64,000 nt of DNA from Aureliella helgolandensis (lineage in GTDB: Bacteria; Planctomycetota; Planctomycetia; Pirellulales; Pirellulaceae), in NCBI RefSeq assembly GCF_007752135.1, contig NZ_CP036298.1:5952859-6016858 (forward strand), written 5' to 3'. The notes under the pieces were generated by a model. It saw only the letters and a list, made by a program, of their open reading frames with translations. It made no database searches and had not been told where the DNA came from. Position numbers and translations under genes: made by a program. Shown here piece after piece: positions 9,148 to 17,545 of this stretch; the first letter of the stretch is position 1; every line of letters starts with the position of its first letter.

Positions 9148-11274
9148 ATGCATGATCCAACTCCCCGTCCGAAGCCCCGTGAAATAGCCCCACGTCGCGT
9201 TGCCACTACGCAAATTGCCACTTCCGTGGTATTGCCCTGTTGCACCTGGCGGTCCCTCCACGTCTGTTGCCTGAGCATGATCTGGGCGCTCGGTCTATTC
9301 GGCGGCGTACCAACCTTTGGACAGACGCAATCCGACCTAGCAGCAGCCCTTCAACCGCTTGTCGATGCGCATGCGGGCGACGTGGCGGTAGCCGCTGCAA
9401 TCCTCGATAGTGATTTGAAAACGCGTATCAGCTGGAATTACCAAGGCGACCAAGTAATGCCGACGGCCAGTCTGATCAAGCTTCCGGTCATGATTGAAGC
9501 TTACCGACAAGCACAAGCCGGCGGGCTCTCGCTCGAGCATCTGATCGTGCTGCGGGAAGAGGACAAAGTTCCTGGATCGGGAATCCTCACCGAGCAATTC
9601 TCGGCGGGTACCTCACTCCCGTTAAACGACGCCATCCGATTGATGATGCGTTACTCGGACAATACCGCGACCAATTTAGTCCTCGACAGCATTGGCCTCG
9701 AATCGACGGCCAAGACAATGGCCGAACTGGGCTTTCCAGAAACTAGGATTCATTCGAAAGTTTTCCGACGCGACACTTCGATCGATTCGGACCGCAGCCA
9801 AAAATATGGCCTAGGCAGCACCACGGCTAACGAGACGGTCACTCTGCTCAGCCAGTTGGTTCGCGGTGAACTGGCGGATGAATCCTCTACCCAATCGATG
9901 CTTGATCACTTATTTGCCTGTGAAGCGACGAACGGCTTTCCCCGCGATTTGCCTGCAGGAACCCGGGTGGCTCACAAGACCGGCTCCGTAACACTCGCTC
10001 GCACCGAAGCTGGGATTATCGACTCGCCAGCCGGAAAGATCGTCCTGTGCGTACTCACCAACAACAACGAAGACAAGCGTTGGTCGGAGAACAATGCAGG
10101 TAACGTGCTATGCGCCAAGCTTGCTAAAGCAGCTTTCGATCTCGTCAACCCTGAGCCCGCAGACACTTCGGAGAGTTTCCCGCAGCAGCTTTCCGAGGGT
10201 TCGACCGGTGAACTGGTCGAAGCCCTTCAACGAACTCTCAACGCTAGAATTCAGAGCGACCTGGGCATCGACGGCGACTTCGGCCCTGCCACCGCAGCTG
10301 CAGTGAAAAAGTTTCAGACCAGTGCCAAGTTAAGCAACTCGGGAGTGGTCGACGCCCAGACCTGGCAAGCACTGGGAGAGATCCTAATGGTACCAGAACC
10401 GGTGGCTGCTCCCGAGCTGATCAATTCCGAGAAGCTTGCGGTGGCACCACCTCTGGATCCACTCGCACCTCCCCAGGTAACCGCCAAAGCCTTTGCCATT
10501 CTGGACCTTGCCACGGGTGAAGTTCTAGCAGAATTGAATGGTGACGAACCACTGCCCAACGCCAGCACCACAAAGCTGCTCACCGCTTACGTCGTACTAG
10601 ACTATGCACAGTCTCACCCTGAAGTCCTGCAAGAAACAGTCACTTTTTCGGAGCGGGCTGATCAAACGCTAGGCTCAACGTCAGGCGTCAAAGCGGGCGA
10701 GCAATTGCCTGTTTACGAATTGCTTTACGGCCTCATGCTTCCCAGCGGCAATGACGCTTCCGTCGCCTTGGCAGAACATTTTGGTGGCCGGCTAGCCAAT
10801 CCCAGCCAGCCTGAAGCCAACGCCGAAGAGGCCTACGATGCATTCATCGCTGCGATGAACGCCAAGGCCCAAACGCTGCACATGACGCACACCCATTTTG
10901 CCAATCCTCACGGCTTGCCCGCTGAAAAGCATCACAGTTCCGCAATTGACCTAGCCAAGTTGGCCAAGGCTGCACTCAAGCTGCCTGAAATGAGAAAGTA
11001 CGTCACTTGCAGGCAACGAGGATGCCAAGTCACCAGTCTGAATGGTTACTCGCGCAATATCCTATGGAAGAACACCAACCGCCTACTTGGGCAGGCTGGC
11101 TTTACCGGCCTCAAAACCGGCACGACCTCAGCCGCAGGTGCCTGTCTCGTGGCAAGTGGCGTGCGCGAAGAGCAAGCTCGCGTTGTCGTCGTGTTGGGTG
11201 CGGTATCCTCAGACGCCAGATACGTGGACGCCCGCAATCTCTTTGCGTGGTCGTGGAGAGATACAGCCCGCTAG
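9148..11274 (+). CDS. Fusion: class-A beta-lactamase-fold hydrolase + peptidoglycan-binding domain + D-Ala-D-Ala carboxypeptidase
   Basis: A 708-residue exported protein with two penicillin-binding-fold domains. After a hydrophobic segment (about residues 40-58), domain 1 (about 65-335) has SLIK (Ser108-Lys111), SDN (170-172) and KTG (277-279). It lacks the omega-loop E-x-x-L-N motif needed for beta-lactam hydrolysis, so a peptidase role is likelier than resistance. A peptidoglycan-binding domain (about 348-408, with GIDGDFGPAT) follows. Domain 2 (about 445-705) is S11 carboxypeptidase-like: STTK (Ser473-Lys476), SGN (533-535), KTG (656-658). The likely job is trimming of peptide stems in the periplasm. 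Start at ATG 9148 (GAGG upstream) is preferred to 9043, which would place 35 odd residues before the signal. Confidence 0.87.
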   Translation: MHDPTPRPKPREIAPRRVATTQIATSVVLPCCTWRSLHVCCLSMIWALGLFGGVPTFGQTQSDLAAALQPLVDAHAGDVAVAAAILDSDLKTRISWNYQGDQVMPTASLIKLPVMIEAYRQAQAGGLSLEHLIVLREEDKVPGSGILTEQFSAGTSLPLNDAIRLMMRYSDNTATNLVLDSIGLESTAKTMAELGFPETRIHSKVFRRDTSIDSDRSQKYGLGSTTANETVTLLSQLVRGELADESSTQSMLDHLFACEATNGFPRDLPAGTRVAHKTGSVTLARTEAGIIDSPAGKIVLCVLTNNNEDKRWSENNAGNVLCAKLAKAAFDLVNPEPADTSESFPQQLSEGSTGELVEALQRTLNARIQSDLGIDGDFGPATAAAVKKFQTSAKLSNSGVVDAQTWQALGEILMVPEPVAAPELINSEKLAVAPPLDPLAPPQVTAKAFAILDLATGEVLAELNGDEPLPNASTTKLLTAYVVLDYAQSHPEVLQETVTFSERADQTLGSTSGVKAGEQLPVYELLYGLMLPSGNDASVALAEHFGGRLANPSQPEANAEEAYDAFIAAMNAKAQTLHMTHTHFANPHGLPAEKHHSSAIDLAKLAKAALKLPEMRKYVTCRQRGCQVTSLNGYSRNILWKNTNRLLGQAGFTGLKTGTTSAAGACLVASGVREEQARVVVVLGAVSSDARYVDARNLFAWSWRDTAR

Positions 11275-11347
11275 AGCCAAGTAGTTGGCGGCGACAGCCC
11301 GCGCGTCAACTCGATTCGACTCGGATTGCATGACTGTTTGAAACGTG

Positions 11348-11393
11348 ACCAGCCTGCGTAGGAGGCGTTTTCCGTAAGCGACAGCAGGCTGGT
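11348..11393. terminator. Hairpin in convergent spacer, 10-bp stem
   Basis: ACCAGCCTGC pairs with GCAGGCTGGT across a 26-base loop. It lies 74 bases after the stop of the penicillin-binding-fold fusion. No T-run follows, so a terminator role is possible but not shown; a repeat-element origin is equally plausible. Confidence 0.4.
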
Positions 11394-11435
11394 AACGCCG
11401 CAAGTTACCAATGCGAGCCCTTGTCCTCAAGATCA

Positions 11436-11467
11436 CCAACCTTCCCAGCTTGCTGCAGGAAGGTTGG
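11436..11467. terminator. Strong hairpin between convergent genes, likely bidirectional terminator
   Basis: CCAACCTTCC pairs perfectly with GGAAGGTTGG; inside, CAG pairs with CTG around a CTTG loop. Position, 31 bases before the end of the minus-strand gene and after the hairpin at 11348, suits termination for both directions. There is no U-tract. Confidence 0.5.
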
Positions 11468-11498
11468 CGTTGGCGGCATGCAGAGGATCCGTCGAGCT

Positions 11499-12446
11499 CT
11501 ACGCTTCGGCGAACTCTCTACGTACTTTCATCAACAATTTCTTGGTTGCCTTGATGCCCGCGTATTCATCGAGCTTGCTACCTTCGTACTCAATTCCGAC
11601 CCACGAGTGGTAGCCTGCATCGAGTACGATTTTCATCATCTTGGTGTAGTCGGTCTTGGTTTCGTTGCCTTCGGCATCGAAGTCATGGCTCTTCGCGCTG
11701 ACGCTCTTAGCAAACGGCATGGTTTCCGTTACGCCTTGATAGCGATCGTAGTCATGGAAATTCCCAAAGTCGGGGAGGGTTCCACAGTTATCGAGCCCAA
11801 CAGAGCTGATCGTTTCGGCCAACCACTTGCCGTTGGAGCTGAGGCCACCGTGATTCTCAACGATGATATTAATGTCATGCTTGGCACCAAATTCACTGAG
11901 CCGACGGAGTCCGTCTGCGGCCAGTTTTTTCGCTTCTTCATAATCGTTGTTCGATTGGGCATTCACGCGAATCGAATGGCAGCCTAAGAACTTGGCCGCT
12001 TCAACCCACTTGTAATGGTTTTCGACGGCAGCGGTACGCTTGGCATCATCCGGATCGCCCAAGGCCCCTTCACCATCGATCATGATCAACGGGCATTTCA
12101 CTCCAAAATCGTCGTGCCGCAGTTTTAGTTCCCCAAGGTAGTTTTTGTCCTCCGCCTTGTCCTTGAAGAATTGATTCACGTATTCGACAGCATTGATCTT
12201 GAACTCTTCCTTGGCCGTCTTGGCAAAATCGAGGTTATCCAACTTGCCGCTGCGCAGTGTGCGGTGCAGCGACCATTCAGCCAATGAAATACGGAACGGA
12301 AGCTTTCCCTTACGCTGCTGCCCAGCATTCTTCTTATTTGCCTGGGTAGCCGCTTCTTGTCCGTGAGCAATACCAGCCATGGCGACGGCGGCACCACCTG
12401 CAGCTGAAATTTGCAAAAATCGTCTTCGTTCTAGTGGGTTGGTCAT
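11499..12446 (-). CDS. Tat-exported sugar phosphate isomerase/epimerase family protein
   Basis: A 315-residue TIM-barrel protein of the xylose-isomerase-like AP_endonuc_2 family. The N-terminus has a Tat signal ([12 protein letters not shown], then AIAHGQ as cleavage region). The body shows [40 protein letters not shown] and GIEYEG, with Glu and His residues placed as metal ligands in this superfamily. Such proteins are numerous in planctomycetes and are usually found with Gfo/Idh/MocA oxidoreductases, which also occur upstream here (13.7-14.7 kb). The substrate is unknown. ATG start at 12446. Upstream pyrF is 234 bases away, so operon membership is uncertain. Confidence 0.85.
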   Translation of the reverse strand: MTNPLERRRFLQISAAGGAAVAMAGIAHGQEAATQANKKNAGQQRKGKLPFRISLAEWSLHRTLRSGKLDNLDFAKTAKEEFKINAVEYVNQFFKDKAEDKNYLGELKLRHDDFGVKCPLIMIDGEGALGDPDDAKRTAAVENHYKWVEAAKFLGCHSIRVNAQSNNDYEEAKKLAADGLRRLSEFGAKHDINIIVENHGGLSSNGKWLAETISSVGLDNCGTLPDFGNFHDYDRYQGVTETMPFAKSVSAKSHDFDAEGNETKTDYTKMMKIVLDAGYHSWVGIEYEGSKLDEYAGIKATKKLLMKVRREFAEA

Positions 12447-12680
12447 TGTCGGCTCGCTATGCAGAAAGGGGGGCGACTCGTGGATTCAAGGTTAGAAAAT
12501 CTGTTGACGCCATGATATTCCCGGTAGGCAGTCGATGCAATCATCTCTGCGGGAACTAGCCCCCATTCAGGCGTCCAAATGGGGAAAACTCTTCCGCTAC
12601 GACGTGTCGGGCCGCTAGATGGGCAGGTCCCGAGCCCGAATGACCGCACTCGAGAACACCGGTCACGCAGCAGGGCCAAC

Positions 12681-13589
12681 TTAACCAGGCGTCGCTTCAC
12701 CCAGCTGCTGGGCCATGTCGTGCGCGGACTTGGCGACCGCAGATTGCCAGTCCAGATGTTTGTATTGCTCACTTTGGTACGCGAAAATCACGCCACGGGA
12801 GCTATTCACAATGGCTCCACGGCCCTGGGAATCGAAGCCGTGGGCGACGTCCGCAGCCGTTCCGCCTTGAGCGCCAAACCCCGGAATGAGAATCCAGGCG
12901 TTGGGCATACGCTGCCGAAGAGCCGCCAACTGTTGAGGATAGGTAGCACCCACCACTGCCCCAACAGCGCCATAGCCACTCGTTCCCTGAGTCGCAGCAG
13001 CGTGAGACTGCACGAGGTCCGCCATGCGTTCAAAAACGGTTTGCCCTTGATTTTCTCCGCTCAGAACTTGGTCCTGCAAAAAACCACTGCCGGGATTCGA
13101 CGTTTTCACCAACACGAAAATGCCAGCCCCATGACGAACCGCCCCATGCACAAAGGGTTCTAGCGTATCGTCCCCCAAATACGGATTTACTGTTAGGGCA
13201 TCGCACCCCCAAGCACTTTCGCGGCCCAGGTAGGCGTCGGCGTAGCCCTCGGCAGTGGAGCCGATGTCGCCACGTTTGCCATCCAGGAGTACTAGCACTC
13301 CCGCCTTGGTCGCATGCTTGATGACTCCCGCTAGGGCAAGCATCCCCGCAGGCCCCAGCAGCTCGAAAAATGCCGCTTGCGGTTTTACCACTGGCGTAAC
13401 ACTCGCCACCGCATCGATAACTTCGCGGCAGTAACATTCGGTCGCTTTCGCCACTGCAGACCGATCGCCCGAGTCTACTCCCGCGCGAATCGACTCAGGC
13501 AAACTCTTCCAACGGGGATCGATTCCCACGCACACCGCTGATTTTTTTTGCTGGACTTGTCCTGCCAACAGGTCGCCAAAGTGTTCCAT
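12681..13589 (-). CDS. pyrF: Orotidine 5'-phosphate decarboxylase (type 2)
   Basis: Last step of UMP synthesis: decarboxylation of OMP in the cytoplasm. A 302-residue protein of the long, type 2 PyrF form. The catalytic tetrad motif D-x-K-x-x-D is visible in LLDGKRGDIGSTAEGYADAY, and CVGIDPRWKSLP at the N-terminus and GAIVNSSRGVIFAY at the phosphate-binding C-terminus are typical. I place the start at ATG 13589 (MEHFGDLL), as the frame extension to 13715 runs into the end of the upstream oxidoreductase and has no conserved residues. It lies 70 bases downstream of that gene on the same strand. Confidence 0.92.
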   Translation of the reverse strand: MEHFGDLLAGQVQQKKSAVCVGIDPRWKSLPESIRAGVDSGDRSAVAKATECYCREVIDAVASVTPVVKPQAAFFELLGPAGMLALAGVIKHATKAGVLVLLDGKRGDIGSTAEGYADAYLGRESAWGCDALTVNPYLGDDTLEPFVHGAVRHGAGIFVLVKTSNPGSGFLQDQVLSGENQGQTVFERMADLVQSHAAATQGTSGYGAVGAVVGATYPQQLAALRQRMPNAWILIPGFGAQGGTAADVAHGFDSQGRGAIVNSSRGVIFAYQSEQYKHLDWQSAVAKSAHDMAQQLGEATPG

Positions 13590-13659
13590 CGCAGTTCTAT
13601 CTCTGAAGGGATCGGAGCCGTCTCTCAAACATTCAGGAGCTCGGTGTGTTACGACTCCA

Positions 13660-14733
13660 TTAGACCGGCATCTGGCGGATTGAACCAGGGACCATGGCCG
13701 CACCAGCCTCGGCACTGGCGATTGCGGCGAAGCAGAGCGCTAGGCTATGCAAATTGTCGCTAGCCGAAATGGTGCAAGGACGTTGCTCTTCAATAGCGCA
13801 CAGAAGCTCTCCCATCGTCCCCCGAAATCCATCTGAAAACCATTTCCCCTGCAGACTCGGTGACCAGCGGCCCTGGGCAGTCGTGACAGACAGGCGTTGC
13901 TCCTGGTTACCGCTCCCGGTGCTGTGCAAGCTGCCTAGTGTTCCGGCAACGTATGTCTCTTCCAGCGAACCGTAGGGTACCCCTGCGTCGAACGAAAGTG
14001 TCGACTGTGCATGCTCGAACTCAATCAGAGCTTGGCCCAACAAATCTGGCATCAGCGTCTGCTCGGGAATGCGCGCCGTCGAAGCAAAGACGCGTTTCGC
14101 GTTTTGCCCGGGGAAGAAACAACGCACGATGTCAAACCAGTGAATGGCATAGTCGTAAAGTACGAGATGCTTGATCTTCTCGAATTCAGTGCCTGCAACC
14201 CAAGTATGATCCCAATGGCATTCCATATGCGCAGAAAAGACATTCCCTAAAATTCCGGAAGCCGCGGCAAGGCGGGCATAGCTAAAATGGGGTGCCCAGC
14301 GCCCATTTTGATTGACCGCCAAATAACAATTCTGTTTTTCCGCTAGCTCAACCAATCGCTGTCCGACATCTAGATCCAGGACAAAAGGCTTCTGGCTCAG
14401 CACATGCTTTCCGGCCCGCAAGGCCGCTTCGATAATCGGCGGCCTCACCGGCGGATGGGTAGTGATGTCGACCACCTCAATCGAGACATCACGGAGAACT
14501 TGGTGGTAGTCCGTATAGACCTTGGCATCCGGGTAGAAGGCCTTTTGGCTAGCAACGGCCCGTTCCAGATCGAGGTCGCACAGCGCCACCACATCGAATC
14601 CAGCGACTACATAAGCTTCCAAATGGTGCTTAATGATCCCACCACATCCAATGACTCCAATCTTCGGAGCATAGCTGCGTGGGGTAGCGGGTCGGTAGGG
14701 CAGATCCACTAATGTTTCGATTGTTGCTGGCAT
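13660..14733 (-). CDS. Gfo/Idh/MocA family oxidoreductase
   Basis: A 357-residue NAD(P)-dependent sugar or cyclitol dehydrogenase. The N-terminal Rossmann motif IGVIGCGGIIKHHLEAY, then VALCDLD, DITTHPPVR and the family motif GKHVLSQKPF are all readable. The second domain follows with HWFDIVRCFF. No signal peptide, so cytoplasmic, unlike the Tat-type member at 59.8 kb. The start at 14733 lies six bases after the lipoprotein gene stop, which implies one transcript with it and perhaps translational coupling. pyrF follows 70 bases later. Substrate unknown. Confidence 0.88.
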   Translation of the reverse strand: MPATIETLVDLPYRPATPRSYAPKIGVIGCGGIIKHHLEAYVVAGFDVVALCDLDLERAVASQKAFYPDAKVYTDYHQVLRDVSIEVVDITTHPPVRPPIIEAALRAGKHVLSQKPFVLDLDVGQRLVELAEKQNCYLAVNQNGRWAPHFSYARLAAASGILGNVFSAHMECHWDHTWVAGTEFEKIKHLVLYDYAIHWFDIVRCFFPGQNAKRVFASTARIPEQTLMPDLLGQALIEFEHAQSTLSFDAGVPYGSLEETYVAGTLGSLHSTGSGNQEQRLSVTTAQGRWSPSLQGKWFSDGFRGTMGELLCAIEEQRPCTISASDNLHSLALCFAAIASAEAGAAMVPGSIRQMPV

Positions 14734-14739
14734 ATTTCC

Positions 14740-15150
14740 TTACCAATCCTCTCCCAGGACGATCACGCCTCCGTCATCGATTTGTTCGTCACCATAGTAC
14801 ACGTCACCGCCTTCATAGACGCCTCCGCCATACTCGTCGGAGTAGACTCCCCCCTCGTAGAACTCGTCGCTACCCTGCAAGCCGGGGCCACCATTGCCTT
14901 CAAAAGCTTCGTAGTATCCGTCGTCGTAATATTCACCATCATAGGAATCATGGTATTGTGCCTGATTGGGACCGACGGCAACTCCCGCACCGCTCAACAG
15001 GGAGCCGACGCGACCTGTCGTGGGATCCACGCGAGGCAGTTTGCCTCCGACCCCACCATAGTCATCCATGTAGCCGGGAGCACAGATCGAGCATCCACTG
15101 GTCAGAATTGCGATCAACGCTAGCAAAATTTTCGAAGTGATCACTCGCAT
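14740..15150 (-). CDS. Tyr/Gly/Asp-rich lipoprotein
   Basis: A 136-residue protein with a lipoprotein signal: MRVITSKILLALIAILTSGC, lipobox L-T-S-G-C with the lipidated Cys at residue 20. The mature part is acidic and rich in Tyr, Gly and Asp (YDGEYYDDGYYEAFEG and related runs), with no recognisable domain. It would be anchored to a membrane and exposed in the periplasm or outside. The start at ATG 15150 is chosen because it begins the signal directly; an in-frame Met at 15183 adds eleven polar residues. Its gene is followed after six bases by the Gfo/Idh/MocA gene. Confidence 0.75.
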   Translation of the reverse strand: MRVITSKILLALIAILTSGCSICAPGYMDDYGGVGGKLPRVDPTTGRVGSLLSGAGVAVGPNQAQYHDSYDGEYYDDGYYEAFEGNGGPGLQGSDEFYEGGVYSDEYGGGVYEGGDVYYGDEQIDDGGVIVLGEDW

Positions 15151-15287
15151 ACTCTTAGCCCTTTTTAGACTTCCCGGCGGCACTCATGGCCGCACTTGCC
15201 TGTTTACTATCGACCCCGAAGGCTTATACGGTTTAGGCAAACTTTAACGATTAAGTCGACTATTCACTCCCCCAGCTCTATTCGACC

Positions 15288-17453
15288 ATGACACGTCCGA
15301 CGCCACGCAAGCCTCGCTCCCCTACGTCCTCCCGGCGACGCTCTACCCCGACAGCTTCCACCAAATCGACTTCCGCCCTCGCCAGTGCTCCAAAGGAAGC
15401 TGCCCCTTTAGATGCATGGGTTCTACTCTGGGGCGTAATCGCCTCCCTCAACTGGTGCTTGGCTGCATCTGCTTTGGCCAGTCGCAATCATCTGGTCATG
15501 GGATACCGAACCCTAGTCGCCGGTCCGCCTCAGCTAGAACCTTTGATGGTCTCGCAACCTGCGTTCCTAGCAATCTTGGCACTCGCGTCGGCCTGGTTCT
15601 TCGCATTTTGGCGTCACGGTTGCTCCTCATTCGGTTGCCCACCACGCCTGAAGATCGCGTTGCTTAGCTGGAGCCTTGCCGCATTGCCTTTCGGATTATC
15701 CTTGCTTCAACTTGCAACGGGGTTCGAGCTCGAACGGCTCTTTTGGGAAACGCTTTGGCTCAGCGGGTGGACCGGGTTCAGTTTCGTTTACCTCGTCGCT
15801 GCCATGCGTGACGCCAGCATGCATGACGCCAGAGAAGCAGAGCAGGGGGGCTCCCCCCGGCAGCCAGCTCTACGGCAACCAAGCAAAGTGACCGGGAGAC
15901 GGCTCTCGCTAGCCCTGGTGGTTGTGGGCACCGTACTAACAGGCAGTCTATGGTTCGCGCAGAGCCACACTTACTACAACAACTTCCAGCTGGGATTCAA
16001 TGACTTTGCCCACTTCACCCAACGCATCGCGAATACCGCTGCCGGTCGTGGAGTACTCATGGAAACACCGGTACTACCGCCGTTTTGGGATCACTTCAAT
16101 CCCGGTCTGCTGCTGTTGGTGCCACTCTGGGAACTCACCCATGACGTGCACTTCATCTTTGCCGTCCAGGCTGTGGCTTTGACCAGTGGCGGTCTGATCG
16201 TTCGCAAGCTGGCGTTACAGTCAGGGCACGGAGATCTAAATTCGGCAGCCTGGGGTTTGGCGTGGTTAGCCCAGCCGGTACTAGGTCAGATGAATATTGC
16301 GTACACCTACGGCTGGCATCCCATTTCTTTAGCGCTACCACTTCTATTGGGCTCCCTCTCCGCACTCTTGGCAGGCCGATTGGGTCTCGCGGCTGGTGCA
16401 GCCGTCCTGGCGATGTCCATGGAAGAGGGAGTCATCGTAGCGGTCACTCTATTTAGCGCCGCGGCCGCACTCCAGTGCACTTCACTCTTCGCCTCCACAC
16501 ACCGCCTCCAACCGAATTCAGGAGAGGTCATCTCCAACTCGGACAACACAATTCGGCCAACGCAAACCTTGGGCCTCTCGCTGAATAGCTGGATTGGTAT
16601 CACTGTGGTCTCTGGTTTGACTTTTTTCGCAGTCTATCAGTGGAGTGGGATCGCTGAATTTCAAACCGGACGGTTCGTCGCTCTAGGCAATTCGGCAACC
16701 GAAGTGATACTCTCCCCCATCTTGAAACCGGCCGTTTTTTGGGGACAACTCCTGCAGTGGAAAAATCTTGCATTCATTTTGTGCTTGCTGCTGCCCTGCA
16801 ACGCATTGGGGTTAGCACTGGGATGGCGATGGTGTCTTGCCTGTATTCTCCCATTAGGTGTGCTGTGCGTATGGGATCATCTCCCCGCCACGTGCCTCGC
16901 ATTCCAGTATTCGAGCACGTTGCTCCCCATCCTGTGGTTTGCAACTCTCCAGGGAGCAAGTCGATTGCCTGCCGCCTTGTCCCGCGGAGCCGGGGTGGGC
17001 GCACTGGCCTGCGGTCTGACACTCAGCCTGTTTGTGGGACAACTCCCCTACAGCTCTGCTAGCATTCTGGATGTCGAAAGCCAGTCGTACGCTGGCACAC
17101 CCAACTTCACACGGCAGGCAGATTCGGACGATGGACGGTGGTTGCTCGAGCAGGTTGCCGCGATCCGAAATTCCGGTGCAGAAACCTTGGCCACCGGACG
17201 AATCGCAGCTCATTTGGTTGGAAACGCCGACATTGAAACCGTTGGACAATTCCTCCAGCGGCGCCCCCAATTGTCACTCCTTCCAGACCGGCGGAACCAA
17301 CCCCTACAGCATTACCGCTGGATTCTCTTGGACCGCGTCGAGAGCTTTCAACAAAGCCCCGAGGAGACCGCGCGCATCGAAGCGGAAGCGCGCGCTCTCG
17401 GCTTTCAAAGCGTGGCGGACAAGTACGACATTGTGCTGCTCGAACTGCAGTAG
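15288..17453 (+). CDS. DUF2079-family polytopic membrane protein
   Basis: A 721-residue membrane protein with a basic, Ser/Thr/Pro-rich cytoplasmic N-terminus (first 35 residues) and many hydrophobic helices from residue 40 to about 590, then a soluble tail of about 130 residues. The signature NDFAHFTQRIANTAAGRG, followed by FWDHFNPGLLLLVPLW and MSMEEGVIVAV, is that of DUF2079, a GT-C-like family thought to hold glycosyltransferase-type folds. The acidic residue in NDFAHF and the Glu pair in MSMEEGV are candidate functional residues. It stands alone, divergent from the lipoprotein gene. Activity unproven. Confidence 0.82.
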   Translation: MTRPTPRKPRSPTSSRRRSTPTASTKSTSALASAPKEAAPLDAWVLLWGVIASLNWCLAASALASRNHLVMGYRTLVAGPPQLEPLMVSQPAFLAILALASAWFFAFWRHGCSSFGCPPRLKIALLSWSLAALPFGLSLLQLATGFELERLFWETLWLSGWTGFSFVYLVAAMRDASMHDAREAEQGGSPRQPALRQPSKVTGRRLSLALVVVGTVLTGSLWFAQSHTYYNNFQLGFNDFAHFTQRIANTAAGRGVLMETPVLPPFWDHFNPGLLLLVPLWELTHDVHFIFAVQAVALTSGGLIVRKLALQSGHGDLNSAAWGLAWLAQPVLGQMNIAYTYGWHPISLALPLLLGSLSALLAGRLGLAAGAAVLAMSMEEGVIVAVTLFSAAAALQCTSLFASTHRLQPNSGEVISNSDNTIRPTQTLGLSLNSWIGITVVSGLTFFAVYQWSGIAEFQTGRFVALGNSATEVILSPILKPAVFWGQLLQWKNLAFILCLLLPCNALGLALGWRWCLACILPLGVLCVWDHLPATCLAFQYSSTLLPILWFATLQGASRLPAALSRGAGVGALACGLTLSLFVGQLPYSSASILDVESQSYAGTPNFTRQADSDDGRWLLEQVAAIRNSGAETLATGRIAAHLVGNADIETVGQFLQRRPQLSLLPDRRNQPLQHYRWILLDRVESFQQSPEETARIEAEARALGFQSVADKYDIVLLELQ

Positions 17454-17545
17454 AACAGGTAGCACTGAAAAGTAAGGAGCATGCAGAAAGATCCCCGCTG
17501 ACGACAACTCTGGCCCGGAGTCACAGCCGGCAGGGACTCGGAACG

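Noticed and set aside
9148-10160. Beta-lactam resistance gene
   Set aside because: The omega-loop Glu motif is missing and the protein continues into a carboxypeptidase.
11421-11987. Plus-strand frame opposite the Tat isomerase
   Set aside because: Antisense shadow of a well-supported gene.
13590-13715. Longer start for pyrF
   Set aside because: Overlaps the upstream oxidoreductase end, and the conserved sequence starts after 13589.
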